Part shown: piece by piece, positions 27,021 through 35,565 of the stretch | Layout: the number at the start of each line of letters is the position of its first letter | Numbering within the stretch: position 1 is the first letter of the stretch | Assembly (NCBI GenBank): GCA_965227155.1 | Contig: OZ245731.1 | Coordinates: 2,232,001 to 2,296,000 of the forward strand | Source: UBA6059 sp965227155 | GTDB lineage: Bacteria; Bacteroidota; Bacteroidia; Cytophagales; Cyclobacteriaceae | Reading direction: 5' to 3' | DNA length: 64,000 nucleotides | Translations under genes and position numbers: made by a program | Notes under the pieces: generated by a model | The model's database searches: none | Told to the model about the DNA's origin: nothing | Seen by the model: the letters and a program-made list of their open reading frames with translations, nothing else

Positions 27021-27875
27021 ATGAAAAAGCATCTCACAATTTTTGTAGCAATACTAGGTTTTGCCACACCGCTGCTGGCTGGTGGTGGATGGACTCAACC
27101 AAAAGGTAAAGGCTTCTTGAAGATAAGTCAGGGAGCCATTATTGCCGACCGGTATTTTACACCCGCCGGGGATTTAGTGGATATCACTACAACCGGCTTG
27201 TATACTTCCGCGGTATATCTGGAGTATGGCCTGACCGATCGGCTTTCTATCGTAGCTTATGTACCGTTTTTTGTACGGTCTACATTGAATAAAGTGGAGG
27301 TAGTAGATAGCAATGGGGCTTCATTGGATCAGGAGCCGGGCGATGAGTTAAATGCGATAGGTGATGTAGACCTTTCAATAAAATACGGGCTGATCACTGA
27401 GGGGCCACTGGTTTTAAGTGCTTCCCTCACCCTGGGGCTCCCATTGGGTGAACAAGCTGGCGGTCAAACGCAGTTATTGCAGTCTGGCGATGGAGAGTTT
27501 AATCAATTGGTAACTTTTGAGTTGAGCCAGGGGCTATCCTCAGGATTTTACTGGACATTGCTTGCAGGTTTTAATAACCGCACCAATAATTTTTCAGATG
27601 AATTTCGATACGGTGGAGAAGTTGGGTGGGTTAAAGATAAATGGATACCGATCATCAAGGTCTATGGTATAGCATCATTCATGAATGGCGATGATGCATT
27701 CGTGCCTAACAATGGAGTATTTGGCAATAACATCGAATTTTTGAGCATTACACCCGAACTAAATTACCAGATGAATGACAAAATGGGGTTATCGGTTTCT
27801 GCTGGATTTGCCGCTTTTGGTAAACGAGTGCTGGGTAATCCAAACTATATTGCCGGTATTTACTTCAGGCTATGA
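27021..27875 (+). CDS. Outer-membrane beta-barrel protein (transporter-like)
   Basis: A 284-residue exported protein. I choose the ATG at 27021, which follows the stop of the DM13 lipoprotein by one base; a TTG 12 bases earlier overlaps that gene. A signal peptide (MKKHLTIFVAILGFATPLLAGG) precedes alternating hydrophobic beta strands: YTSAVYLEYGLTDRLSIVAYV, DVDLSIKYGLI, GPLVLSASLTLGLPLG, and a final strand ending in FRL, the usual aromatic-containing barrel end. It resembles the phenol-degradation MetA / outer-membrane transporter-like family. Its cargo is unknown; cotranscription with the DM13 protein suggests a metal or redox substrate. It overlaps convergent gluQ by 16 bp. Confidence 0.8.
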   Translation: MKKHLTIFVAILGFATPLLAGGGWTQPKGKGFLKISQGAIIADRYFTPAGDLVDITTTGLYTSAVYLEYGLTDRLSIVAYVPFFVRSTLNKVEVVDSNGASLDQEPGDELNAIGDVDLSIKYGLITEGPLVLSASLTLGLPLGEQAGGQTQLLQSGDGEFNQLVTFELSQGLSSGFYWTLLAGFNNRTNNFSDEFRYGGEVGWVKDKWIPIIKVYGIASFMNGDDAFVPNNGVFGNNIEFLSITPELNYQMNDKMGLSVSAGFAAFGKRVLGNPNYIAGIYFRL

Positions 27876-28738
27876 GTATAAATATCAAGCATATCATTTG
27901 TTGAATAGCCATGCTGTTGCCACCCCATCCAATCTGCAAAAAGGGAAAAGACTTCTTTTCGGCTGTATCTTTCGAGCACAGGGTCAGATTTGGCACTTTT
28001 TGACAGCTTTTTCTTATTGGCCCCTCGTAGCAATTCATGATGGTGAAAGGTAACATTCACAAAAGGTTGCATATCCAGAAGCTGTGCCATGTACATTTGT
28101 GCAAAGGAGGAAGGAAGCAGGTCTTTGCCGCGTACAATATAATTAACCTGCATCTGTACATCATCGAGTAGCGAAGCTATCTGGTAAGCCGGCAATCCAT
28201 CCTTTCGTTGGATTATGAAGTCTTTCACATGCTCATCAAGATTAAGCGTTTTTCTGCCTTCCAGCCATTCCTCCAAGCTTATGTCAATAGCATTCGCAGT
28301 ATCTATTCTAATGCTTACGGGCTTTGTATTCAGACTAATTGAGGGTCTCTTGCAAGTGCCGGGATATTGCCCCGAAGGACTGGTTTCTAGTATTTCCCGT
28401 CGTGAGCATTTGCACAGAAATGTTTTTCCGGTTTGCTGAAGCAGTTCTATAGCATGATTGTAAAACTCGATGCGATACCGCTGGCGGTGGTTTTTGAGAA
28501 AATCTTCAGTACCCCGGGGGCCACCATCATAGTCTATACCCAGCCAATCGAGCACCTTAAAAATCTGGTCAATGTAAACCAGGCGCACTCTGCTCTCATC
28601 CAAATCGTCGATGCGCAAGTATAGTTTGCCATTTTTGGAGCGCACTTGCAGCCAGGTTAGCAGGAAGTTGAAGACATTTCCAATGTGCAAAAAACCGCTG
28701 GGTGTGGGTGCAATTCTGGAAATGGTTTTTTCTGCCAT
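27860..28738 (-). CDS. gluQ: Glutamyl-Q tRNA(Asp) synthetase
   Basis: A 292-residue truncated GluRS homologue lacking the anticodon-binding domain. The class I motifs are SGFLHIGN (HIGH-type, about residues 14-21) and KKLSKS (KMSKS-type, near 247-252). The family zinc site is visible as CKCSRREI with YPGTC downstream (about 108-129). The enzyme activates glutamate and attaches it to queuosine of tRNA-Asp. Length agrees with the GluQ family. It could alternatively be a noncanonical glutamate-activating enzyme, but the zinc motif favours GluQ. It ends inside the 3' end of the convergent barrel gene. Confidence 0.85.
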   Translation of the reverse strand: MAEKTISRIAPTPSGFLHIGNVFNFLLTWLQVRSKNGKLYLRIDDLDESRVRLVYIDQIFKVLDWLGIDYDGGPRGTEDFLKNHRQRYRIEFYNHAIELLQQTGKTFLCKCSRREILETSPSGQYPGTCKRPSISLNTKPVSIRIDTANAIDISLEEWLEGRKTLNLDEHVKDFIIQRKDGLPAYQIASLLDDVQMQVNYIVRGKDLLPSSFAQMYMAQLLDMQPFVNVTFHHHELLRGANKKKLSKSAKSDPVLERYSRKEVFSLFADWMGWQQHGYSTNDMLDIYTHSLK

Positions 28739-28875
28739 ATGCTAAAAATATCAAGAAATCAGCATAGCCAGCATTGCGGCGTTGGCCATTCATCAAAATG
28801 TTAGCTATCTGGGCTTTCTATTGCTTGCATCCAATAGGCTATTGGGTTTAATTGAATCCTGATAAACCTATAACT

Positions 28876-30468
28876 ATGAAGAAGATATTTACATTGATGC
28901 TGATGTTTTTGCTTTTTGCGGATCTATCTGCCCAAAAGCAATATTCAGAAGAAGAAATAGCTGTACTAAAAGCAAAAGTGCAGGAACTGGTACAATCCAA
29001 CGCCAAGCTGGCACAGGTAATGGTCGATAAGGTGTTTTCCTTTGCTGAACTTGGCTTTCAGGAGGTGGAGACCTCTGCCTATCTGACTGGTATTCTGGAG
29101 GAGAATGGATTTACCATCGAAAGAGGCATCTCCGGTATTCCCACAGCATGGACAGCTACCTGGGGTTCAGGAAAACCGGTAATAGCTCTGGGAAGCGATT
29201 TAGATTGTATCCCGAAAGCTTCGCAAAAACCTGGTGTTGCCTATCATGATCCAATCGTGGAAGGGGCTCCTGGCCACGGCGAAGGACATAACTCAGGTAC
29301 ACCCTTGAATGTGGTGGCAGCGCTTGCTGTAAAGCAACTTATGGAGGAGAATGATATTCCCGGGACATTAATGCTATGGCCTGGTGTGGCAGAAGAGCTG
29401 GTGGGTACCAAGGCTTATTATACCCGCGATGGTTATTTTGACGATGTGGATATTTCCATATTTACCCATGTGAGCAACAACTTCAACGTAAGCTATGGAC
29501 AGGCGCGAGGTACAGGATTGATTTCAGTGGAATATACTTTTGAAGGAGAAGCTGCACATGCCGCAGGATCGCCATGGAGAGGCAGGAGTGCCCTGGATGC
29601 TGTGGAATTGATGAGTGTGGGCTGGCAATATCAGCGTGAGCACCTCGATCCGCTGCAGCGATCACATCATGTCATCAAAGATGGTGGTGATCAACCCAAT
29701 GTGGTACCTTCCAAAGCATCAATCTGGTTTTACCTGCGTAATGTGACCTATCCGAAAATCATGGAAATGTATGATCGGGCGAATGAAATTGCTGATGGTG
29801 CCGCATTGATGACACAAACTAAAGTAACCCGAAAAGTGCTTGGTAGTGCATGGCCCCGTCACTTCAATAAAGTGATAGCAGAAAATATGTACTACAACAT
29901 AAGGGAGGTAGGCTTACCTACTTGGGACGAAAACGATCAGGCTCTGGCCAGGGCTTTGCAGGATGAAGTAGGAGCCATCAACGTGGATGGGCTGGAAACA
30001 GAACTGGATACAATTGGCTTGCCGGTCCGGTCATTTATCAGTGGCGGTTCCGATGATATTGGTGATATCAGCTGGAAGCTTCCTACAGTAACCATGCGCT
30101 TTCCTTCAAACATTCCGGGTTTGCAGGGGCATCACTGGTCCAATGCCGTTTCTATGGCTACACCTATAGCACACAAGGGCGTTGTGGCAGGGGCCAAAGC
30201 TGAGGCCATGACCGTACTGGATTTTCTGCTGAAGCCGGAGCTTGTTGATGCAGCATGGGAATATTTCCGGGAAGAGCAAGGTATGGAAATGGAATACAAG
30301 CCTATGATCCGGGATGACGAAAAGCCTGCGACTTATCTGAACACAGAAATACAGGGGGAGTTTAGACCGGCATTGGAAAAATATTATTATGATGAAACCA
30401 AATATGACAGCTATTTGGAGCAGTTAGGCATAGAATATCCTACGATCAGAGCAAAGGAAGAGCAGTAA
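28876..30468 (+). CDS. Secreted M20 amidohydrolase, Cys-to-Glu metal-site variant
   Basis: A 530-residue exported amidohydrolase of the AbgB / M20D type. The ATG at 28876 is chosen because it begins the signal peptide MKKIFTLMLMFLLFADLSAQ; a TTG 24 bases upstream is less likely. The metal site around residue 140 reads GHGEGHNSG, where M20D enzymes usually have HACGHD, so the cysteine ligand is replaced by glutamate. The paired acids are present as AEELVG, and HAAGSPWRGRSAL marks the dimerisation domain. It likely hydrolyses an N-acyl or aminobenzoyl-type amide, though metal use may differ. It is paralogous to the gene at 31940-33397. Confidence 0.87.
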   Translation: MKKIFTLMLMFLLFADLSAQKQYSEEEIAVLKAKVQELVQSNAKLAQVMVDKVFSFAELGFQEVETSAYLTGILEENGFTIERGISGIPTAWTATWGSGKPVIALGSDLDCIPKASQKPGVAYHDPIVEGAPGHGEGHNSGTPLNVVAALAVKQLMEENDIPGTLMLWPGVAEELVGTKAYYTRDGYFDDVDISIFTHVSNNFNVSYGQARGTGLISVEYTFEGEAAHAAGSPWRGRSALDAVELMSVGWQYQREHLDPLQRSHHVIKDGGDQPNVVPSKASIWFYLRNVTYPKIMEMYDRANEIADGAALMTQTKVTRKVLGSAWPRHFNKVIAENMYYNIREVGLPTWDENDQALARALQDEVGAINVDGLETELDTIGLPVRSFISGGSDDIGDISWKLPTVTMRFPSNIPGLQGHHWSNAVSMATPIAHKGVVAGAKAEAMTVLDFLLKPELVDAAWEYFREEQGMEMEYKPMIRDDEKPATYLNTEIQGEFRPALEKYYYDETKYDSYLEQLGIEYPTIRAKEEQ

Positions 30469-30490
30469 ATCAGACTAGTTTATAAATTAA

Positions 30491-30535
30491 TTTACCCTGA
30501 AAATTGAAAATTACATTTTTGATTTTCAGGGTAAA
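30491..30535. repeat. Palindromic repeat A upstream of the AAA_14 ATPase gene
   Basis: A near-perfect hairpin: arm TTTACCCTGAAAAT at 30491-30504 pairs exactly with ATTTTCAGGGTAAA at 30522-30535, and inner A/T pairs extend it to a 5-base loop. It shares the core CCCTGAAA with repeat B, 54 bp further on. Confidence 0.9.
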
Positions 30536-30548
30536 AATATATCAAGTA

Positions 30549-30585
30549 CCCTGAAATATGAAAGTGATACTTTTAAATTTCAGGG
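30549..30585. repeat. Palindromic repeat B upstream of the AAA_14 ATPase gene
   Basis: CCCTGAAAT (30549-30557) pairs with ATTTCAGGG (30577-30585), with an inner AAAGT/ACTTT stem and a 3-base tip. It is an imperfect copy of repeat A, sits 35 bases before the start codon, and could form an operator or an attenuating leader hairpin. Confidence 0.88.
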
Positions 30586-30619
30586 AAAAGTAAGACATTT
30601 GCCTTCAAATTGATAGGCA

Positions 30620-31777
30620 ATGCAATGGATACCCCGAGCTGATCTGTTATCTAATATTCAAGGGCTTTTGGAAGATTTTCCGGCTGTTGGTATTCTTGGG
30701 GCCCGGCAAGTTGGGAAAACAACGGCGGTAAAGTCACTTCTAGAAATTGATAAGTTGGTATATCTTGACCTTGAGTCAGATGTAGATCAGGCAAAACTCA
30801 CCGATCCCGGATTGTTTTTAAGGAGTAATGCTGATAAATGTATTGTATTGGATGAGGTGCAGTACCGTCAGGATTTGTTTCCGCTATTGCGTGCGATAAT
30901 TGATGAGGACAGGCGGCCTGGCAGGTTTATATTGCTTGGGTCAGCATCGCCGGTATTGTTAAGAAAAAGTGCTGATTCATTGGCCGGCCGTATTGCCTAC
31001 CACCGGATGAACCCACTTGGTCTACCTGAGGTAGGATATGACAAACTCAATCAGCTTTGGATCAGGGGTGGTTTTCCCAATGCATTTAAATCTCGTAGTG
31101 ATAGCGCAAGCCATACCTGGCGACAGCAATTTATCAAGTCCTATATCGAAAGAGATCTGCCCAGCCTGGGGTTAGATACCAATACGAGAACGCTCACAAA
31201 TTTTCTGCGTATGCTGTCGGCATCAGTGGGGCAAATCTGGAATGCCTCAATGTTTTCCAAATCCCTTGGCATTACTGCACCTACTGTCAAGCGATACCTT
31301 GATTTTCTGGAGCAGGCATTTCTCATCAGGGTGCTAGAACCTTACCATGTCAATGTGAAAAAGCGCCTGGTTAAATCACCCAAAGTCTATTATGCTGATA
31401 CCGGAATTTTACATATGTTGCAGCAAATTGTTGATTTTGATGCGTTAAGTGGATTGCCAATTCTCGGTAATTCCTGGGAAAACTTTGTGATTGGTGAAAT
31501 TTTGAAAGTGCTGCCGGATGATTACGAGCCCTATTTCTATCGCACCCATGAAGGTGCTGAGATTGATCTGCTTTTGGTGAAAAATCAGCAACCAGCGATT
31601 GGAATCGAAATCAAATACAGCAATGGACCTAAGCTAACCAAAGGCTTTTTGAACGCCATAGCCGATGTAGGTACGGCCAGTAATTACATCATAACACCCG
31701 GAAGTGACCGATTTGTCGTGCACGAGCAGATAGAGGTGATTAGCCTTGCAGGTTTTTTACAAAGCGATATTCTTTAA
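30620..31777 (+). CDS. AAA_14 / DUF4143 family ATPase
   Basis: A 385-residue cytoplasmic ATPase. The N-terminal AAA_14 domain has Walker A GARQVGKTT (residues 27-35), Walker B CIVLDEVQ near 75 and sensor-like LLGSASP near 111. The C-terminal half is the DUF4143 region, with a winged-helix-like segment (SLGITAPTVKRYLDFLEQAFLI) and a nuclease-like end containing THEGAEIDLLL and IGIEIKYS, the D-ExK arrangement of restriction-endonuclease folds. The family is common, sporadic and of unknown role; toxin-antitoxin or mobile-element functions have been suggested. Palindromes lie directly before and after the gene, which fits a movable or self-regulated cassette; that is inference. Confidence 0.9.
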   Translation: MQWIPRADLLSNIQGLLEDFPAVGILGARQVGKTTAVKSLLEIDKLVYLDLESDVDQAKLTDPGLFLRSNADKCIVLDEVQYRQDLFPLLRAIIDEDRRPGRFILLGSASPVLLRKSADSLAGRIAYHRMNPLGLPEVGYDKLNQLWIRGGFPNAFKSRSDSASHTWRQQFIKSYIERDLPSLGLDTNTRTLTNFLRMLSASVGQIWNASMFSKSLGITAPTVKRYLDFLEQAFLIRVLEPYHVNVKKRLVKSPKVYYADTGILHMLQQIVDFDALSGLPILGNSWENFVIGEILKVLPDDYEPYFYRTHEGAEIDLLLVKNQQPAIGIEIKYSNGPKLTKGFLNAIADVGTASNYIITPGSDRFVVHEQIEVISLAGFLQSDIL

Positions 31778-31784
31778 AAAAATA

Positions 31785-31914
31785 GAGGCCCTCTCAAAAG
31801 AATCATTCATGTCAGGTTGAGCCTGTCGAAACCTTTCTTAAAGGCTGTATGAATACATTTCGACGAGCTCAATGTGACATGAGGCAAGGGTTTTTATACT
31901 TTTGAGACACCCTC
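31785..31914. repeat. Nested palindromic element, MITE- or REP-like, about 130 bp
   Basis: Outer arms GAGGCCCTCTCAAAAG (31785-31800) and CTTTTGAGACACCCTC (31899-31914) match at 13 of 16 positions when one is reversed. Inner arms CATGTCAGGTTGAGCC (from 31809) and its imperfect complement ending GTGACATG (31881) match at about 20 of 24. The TTGAGCC-TGTCGAAA core is reminiscent of dispersed repeats in Bacteroidota genomes. It begins 8 bases after the ATPase stop and may also terminate both convergent transcripts. Confidence 0.8.
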
Positions 31915-31939
31915 CATTCTATTTGATATTTGCTGTGTT

Positions 31940-33397
31940 CTATTGATCAGCACTCGCTTTTTCAATCGGTGGAGGGCCATCAGGTACTATGCCTTTGTAC
32001 ACATAATCACCTACCCGCTCTTTCCATTCATCTTTTACAGCCTGCCTAAGTTTTTCGTCCTCATACAGGTTTACCATAGTCATGGAAAGTGCTTTGGCTG
32101 CCTGAATCAGGCCTTTGTGGCCGATCGACATGCCACCGCAAGCCACTACGGCCCAGCTATGCCAGGGGGTATCCTTAGGTGCTACTGTGGCACCCATTCT
32201 GATGGTGGGCACTACCCAGCTTACATCGCCAACATCAGTAGAGCCACCCATGGGATGCTCTTCTGTTTCTTCCAGCGGCTTAATTTCCGAATCCATTCCT
32301 ACCTCGGGCTTGCCGGTGGCTTTTTGAATGGCTTTACCATAGGCAATCTCTTCTTCTGAGTATGATATCGGGCCCAGGTATTCCAGGTTCTTTTGCATCA
32401 CTGCACCGCCGGTACGGTTGACCACCACTTCATGTACCCCTGAGATGAGGTTAATTTTATAGTCCACATTGGCCATAATAGCTGCACCTTCAGCCATGCG
32501 CTCCACCTGCTTCCAAACTTTTTCCATATTGGCACGGCGCGTATCGCGCACCCTGGTCCAGATTCTGGCATAGTCAGGTACGACATTCACAACCTTGCCT
32601 GCATCTTGTATATGGTAATGAATACGTACGGTAGGCTTGATGTGCTCCCGGTACATATTGATGCCGTCTGTATAAAGTTCCAGGGCATCCCCAGCGCTGC
32701 GACCATTCCACGGGTCACCAGAGGCATGAGCCGCCTGCCCGAAAAACTCAACCATAAAGTCCACTAGGGCAAGTGAGCTTTGCACATCGGCCTTGGTCTC
32801 TGCACTTGGGTGCCAGTCCATCACAATATCTACATCCTCAAACAATCCTGCACGGATCATCCATAGCTTTCCAAAATACTTTTCCTCGGCAGGTGTTCCA
32901 TAAAAGCGGATGGTTCCTTCCAGTTCTCCTGCTTCAATCAGCTCTTTGATGGTAGTGGCGGCCCCCAGAGAGGCTGTGCCAAACAGGTTATGGCCACAAC
33001 CATGGCCCGGAGCACCTTCATTGCGTGGGTCTTTGTTGGGTACCGTATTCTGGCTTAAGCCGGGAAGGGCATCAAATTCACCCAGGATGCCAATAATTGG
33101 TTTGCCTGATCCATATTCAGCTACAAAGGCGGTGGGAATTTCAGCTACTCCTTTGGTAACGGTAAATCCATTTTTCTCTGCGTACTCGATTAAAGCAGCA
33201 GAAGACTGGGTTTCCTGAAACGCAATTTCTTCAAAGCCCCAGATTTTGTCGCTAAGGTTGGTAAGCTCTTCATATTTGCTGTCGATTGAGGCGATAACAG
33301 CCTTTTGATTGGCATTGATTTTTGGCTTCTTTTGACTGTAAGCCGGTGCCATGAGCACTGTAATCAATGAGATAATGAGAATCGATAATCTTGTCAT
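31940..33397 (-). CDS. Secreted M20 amidohydrolase, canonical metal site
   Basis: A 485-residue exported AbgB / M20D-type amidohydrolase with signal peptide MTRLSILIISLITVLMAPAYS. The metal site has GHGCGHNLFG near residue 133 with the cysteine retained, TPAEEKYFG for the glutamate pair, MDWHPSAETK for the next histidine, HASGDPWNGRSAG for the lid, and HSWAVVACGG near the C-terminus for the last histidine region. It is a paralogue of the amidohydrolase at 28876-30468, with which it converges across the AAA_14 cassette. A role in cleaving acylated amino acids or p-aminobenzoyl-glutamate-like compounds is likely; the actual substrate is unknown. Confidence 0.9.
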   Translation of the reverse strand: MTRLSILIISLITVLMAPAYSQKKPKINANQKAVIASIDSKYEELTNLSDKIWGFEEIAFQETQSSAALIEYAEKNGFTVTKGVAEIPTAFVAEYGSGKPIIGILGEFDALPGLSQNTVPNKDPRNEGAPGHGCGHNLFGTASLGAATTIKELIEAGELEGTIRFYGTPAEEKYFGKLWMIRAGLFEDVDIVMDWHPSAETKADVQSSLALVDFMVEFFGQAAHASGDPWNGRSAGDALELYTDGINMYREHIKPTVRIHYHIQDAGKVVNVVPDYARIWTRVRDTRRANMEKVWKQVERMAEGAAIMANVDYKINLISGVHEVVVNRTGGAVMQKNLEYLGPISYSEEEIAYGKAIQKATGKPEVGMDSEIKPLEETEEHPMGGSTDVGDVSWVVPTIRMGATVAPKDTPWHSWAVVACGGMSIGHKGLIQAAKALSMTMVNLYEDEKLRQAVKDEWKERVGDYVYKGIVPDGPPPIEKASADQ

Positions 33398-33623
33398 AGT
33401 TTAAGGTTTGGCTAATAATAAGCCTCAAGATAATGATCCTGAAGGGATAAAGAAATGATCGGCATCAAATTCAACCTAGCTTTGGAGATACGTAATATTA
33501 TTCAGTCACCTGGTAGCTTTTTCATTTATTAATGAATTCTTAACCCATATAGGCCACTCACCATTTTTGGTTGGTGAAGCTTAATTTCATCCATTAAATT
33601 GACAGCTATAAACAACGACCAAT

Positions 33624-34838
33624 ATGAGCTTATCTAAAAATTATAAAGGCTATCAATCCTTCCAATATCTGGAGAGGGATGTAGACTATAAACATTTTGA
33701 TCTTACACCCGAAATTGACCGTGTACACTCTACAAAAGTCGCTTTGAGCGATGCTGAAGAGGCACGAGTTAAGCAGATCATTGAAAATAATGTGCTGATA
33801 TCATTTCATGAGCACCTGGGGACATTTCCTAAGGACATCATGGAAACGCCAGCCTATGTAAAGGAAGGTCGTATGGCTACTGCATTTGAAGGACTTGCTG
33901 CATCACATTGGGATTGTGTGTTCGACAACCTAATGGATGGTATATGCCAGATTCACTCCAAAGGAGGTTGGAAATGGGACGATGTACTTTTTGATCTGGG
34001 TATGCGCTTGTGTGATATTGCCCATCAGGATTTTGTGATCCATTGCAAAACGGTGGATGATATTTACCGGGCGCATAAAGAAGGCAAACTGGCATGGGTA
34101 GCCTCAATGGAAGGTGCCATGATGATTGAAAACGAGCTCGACAGGATTGATCTTCTTTATGGTTTTGGAGTACGGCTGCTGGGTATCACCTATTCGGAAT
34201 CGAATGCTTTGGGATCCGGCTTGAAGGAAGATCGGGATGGTGGGCTTACCAAGTTTGGTAAAAAGGCAGTGGAGCGGATGAATAAAGTAGGTATGCTGAT
34301 TGATTGCTCACATACTGGTGATCAGACAGCATTGGATACCATCAAGCATAGCTCTAAACCCATTTGCCTTAGCCATATTGGTGCCAAAGCGCTCTGGAAT
34401 ACCAATCGCATGGCACCTGATGATGTACTCAAAGCCTGTGCAGACAAAGGTGGTGTAATAGGCGTGGAGGCTGCTCCGCATACCACATTGACCCCCAGCA
34501 AACGGGTACACAACCTGGATGCTGTCATGGAGCATTTTGAGTATATGAAGGATCTTGTTGGTATTGATCATGTCACATTCGGCCCGGATACGTTGTATGG
34601 CGACCATGTGGGGCTGCATACAGCCTATACCGCAGCACTTTCACTGAAAGAATCCAAGGGAAAAGATGTGCCCGGGCAGGAGTTTACCCCTGTCGAATTT
34701 GTAGATGGTCTGGAGAATCCTACGGAGGGATCATACAACATCATTCGGTGGCTTGTGAAGCACAATTACAGCGATGAGGATATCGCGAAAGTGATGGGTG
34801 GCAATACGCTCAGGTTACTTAAGGAAGTGTGGGCATAG
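33624..34838 (+). CDS. M19 family membrane-dipeptidase-like metallohydrolase
   Basis: A 404-residue enzyme of the renal dipeptidase (M19) amidohydrolase family with no signal peptide, so probably cytoplasmic. Visible family motifs are SMEGAMMIE for the bridging glutamate, MLIDCSHTGDQTALD and CLSHIGAKAL for the two zinc histidines, and TFGPDTLYGDH for the C-terminal aspartate. The first motif, HxD in characterised members, reads H-E-H in SFHEHLGTFP (near residue 57), so the first metal site may be altered. It would hydrolyse dipeptides, possibly with a D-residue at the C-terminal side. The downstream gene overlaps its stop codon. Confidence 0.88.
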   Translation: MSLSKNYKGYQSFQYLERDVDYKHFDLTPEIDRVHSTKVALSDAEEARVKQIIENNVLISFHEHLGTFPKDIMETPAYVKEGRMATAFEGLAASHWDCVFDNLMDGICQIHSKGGWKWDDVLFDLGMRLCDIAHQDFVIHCKTVDDIYRAHKEGKLAWVASMEGAMMIENELDRIDLLYGFGVRLLGITYSESNALGSGLKEDRDGGLTKFGKKAVERMNKVGMLIDCSHTGDQTALDTIKHSSKPICLSHIGAKALWNTNRMAPDDVLKACADKGGVIGVEAAPHTTLTPSKRVHNLDAVMEHFEYMKDLVGIDHVTFGPDTLYGDHVGLHTAYTAALSLKESKGKDVPGQEFTPVEFVDGLENPTEGSYNIIRWLVKHNYSDEDIAKVMGGNTLRLLKEVWA

Positions 34839-35470
34839 TGCAAAAGCTGCTATTTTTCGGCTTATGGTTTGTGGCAATTGCTGTGCAAGCTCAATCAACC
34901 ACCAGGTTTGAAACAAGCATTGAAGCTCAGCAGGATGGCTATTTTCGAGTGGAAAATGTAATCCACTTCACGTTGGATGAAGCGCTTGGTATGGTGCCTT
35001 TAGAGGCCATACGATATGAGGCCAGTGAGATATCAGGGGTAAGCGTAGATGGGAAACCCGCAAAGCTCATTGAGTACAATCACCTTTGGAAGATTGAGTG
35101 GTATGAAAAGGTAAAAAGCCCACTGAGGGTAACATACCAGGTGAGAAGCGATGATGACTTTGCAAATATTCCCATGCTTATGCTACCCTGGAAGCCAACC
35201 GGTACACCCGAAGACCTTTTTACAGCCACTATTAAAATTCCCGAAGATTATATCATCAAGGATCAGTTTCCCACAATCCCATTCGAGCAGCTCAATGAAA
35301 GAGAATACCGCTTTCAGCTGCCTGTAGTATCATCGCTTGTTCGTTTGAAACTTAGCAAGGATGATGGTATAGAGTGGGGTCGTACAAAATGGATCGATGC
35401 TCTGGTGATAGTTTTATTATTGGGACTTGGCGTATTGGGTTGGGTCAACAGACATAAAATGAATAGCTGA
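34838..35470 (+). CDS. Uncharacterised membrane-anchored exported protein
   Basis: A 210-residue protein I cannot assign to a family. I choose the GTG at 34838, which overlaps the preceding TAG stop and gives a good signal peptide (QKLLFFGLWFVAIAVQAQ); an AAGGAAG stretch 11 bases before supports it. A GTG 9 bases upstream is possible. The body (20-180) is beta-rich with no cysteine, and a C-terminal membrane helix (VIVLLLGLGVLGWV) is followed by a short basic tail, so most of the protein is periplasmic. The 31-codon gene after it starts in the stop codon. It is likely in one operon with the M19 dipeptidase. Confidence 0.75.
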   Translation: MQKLLFFGLWFVAIAVQAQSTTRFETSIEAQQDGYFRVENVIHFTLDEALGMVPLEAIRYEASEISGVSVDGKPAKLIEYNHLWKIEWYEKVKSPLRVTYQVRSDDDFANIPMLMLPWKPTGTPEDLFTATIKIPEDYIIKDQFPTIPFEQLNEREYRFQLPVVSSLVRLKLSKDDGIEWGRTKWIDALVIVLLLGLGVLGWVNRHKMNS

Positions 35471-35565
35471 TGGGGTTTATATATTGGGGCCTTTTTGTGG
35501 TTTTGGGATTAATTGTGTTGGGCTATTTGCTTTGGATGGTCAAAGCTCAAAGAGGAAAAGACTAA
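35470..35565 (+). CDS. 31-residue single-helix membrane protein
   Basis: ATG at 35470 overlaps the TGA of the preceding gene (TGATG), giving termination-reinitiation coupling. The frame encodes 31 residues: one hydrophobic helix (YWGLFVVLGLIVLGYLLWMV) and a basic tail KAQRGKD. The size is below usual gene-calling cut-offs. Its end overlaps convergent yoeB by 4 bp. The coupled start, hydrophobic profile and positive-inside tail support a real gene that may bind the upstream membrane protein; no homologue is recognised. Confidence 0.55.
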   Translation: MGFIYWGLFVVLGLIVLGYLLWMVKAQRGKD

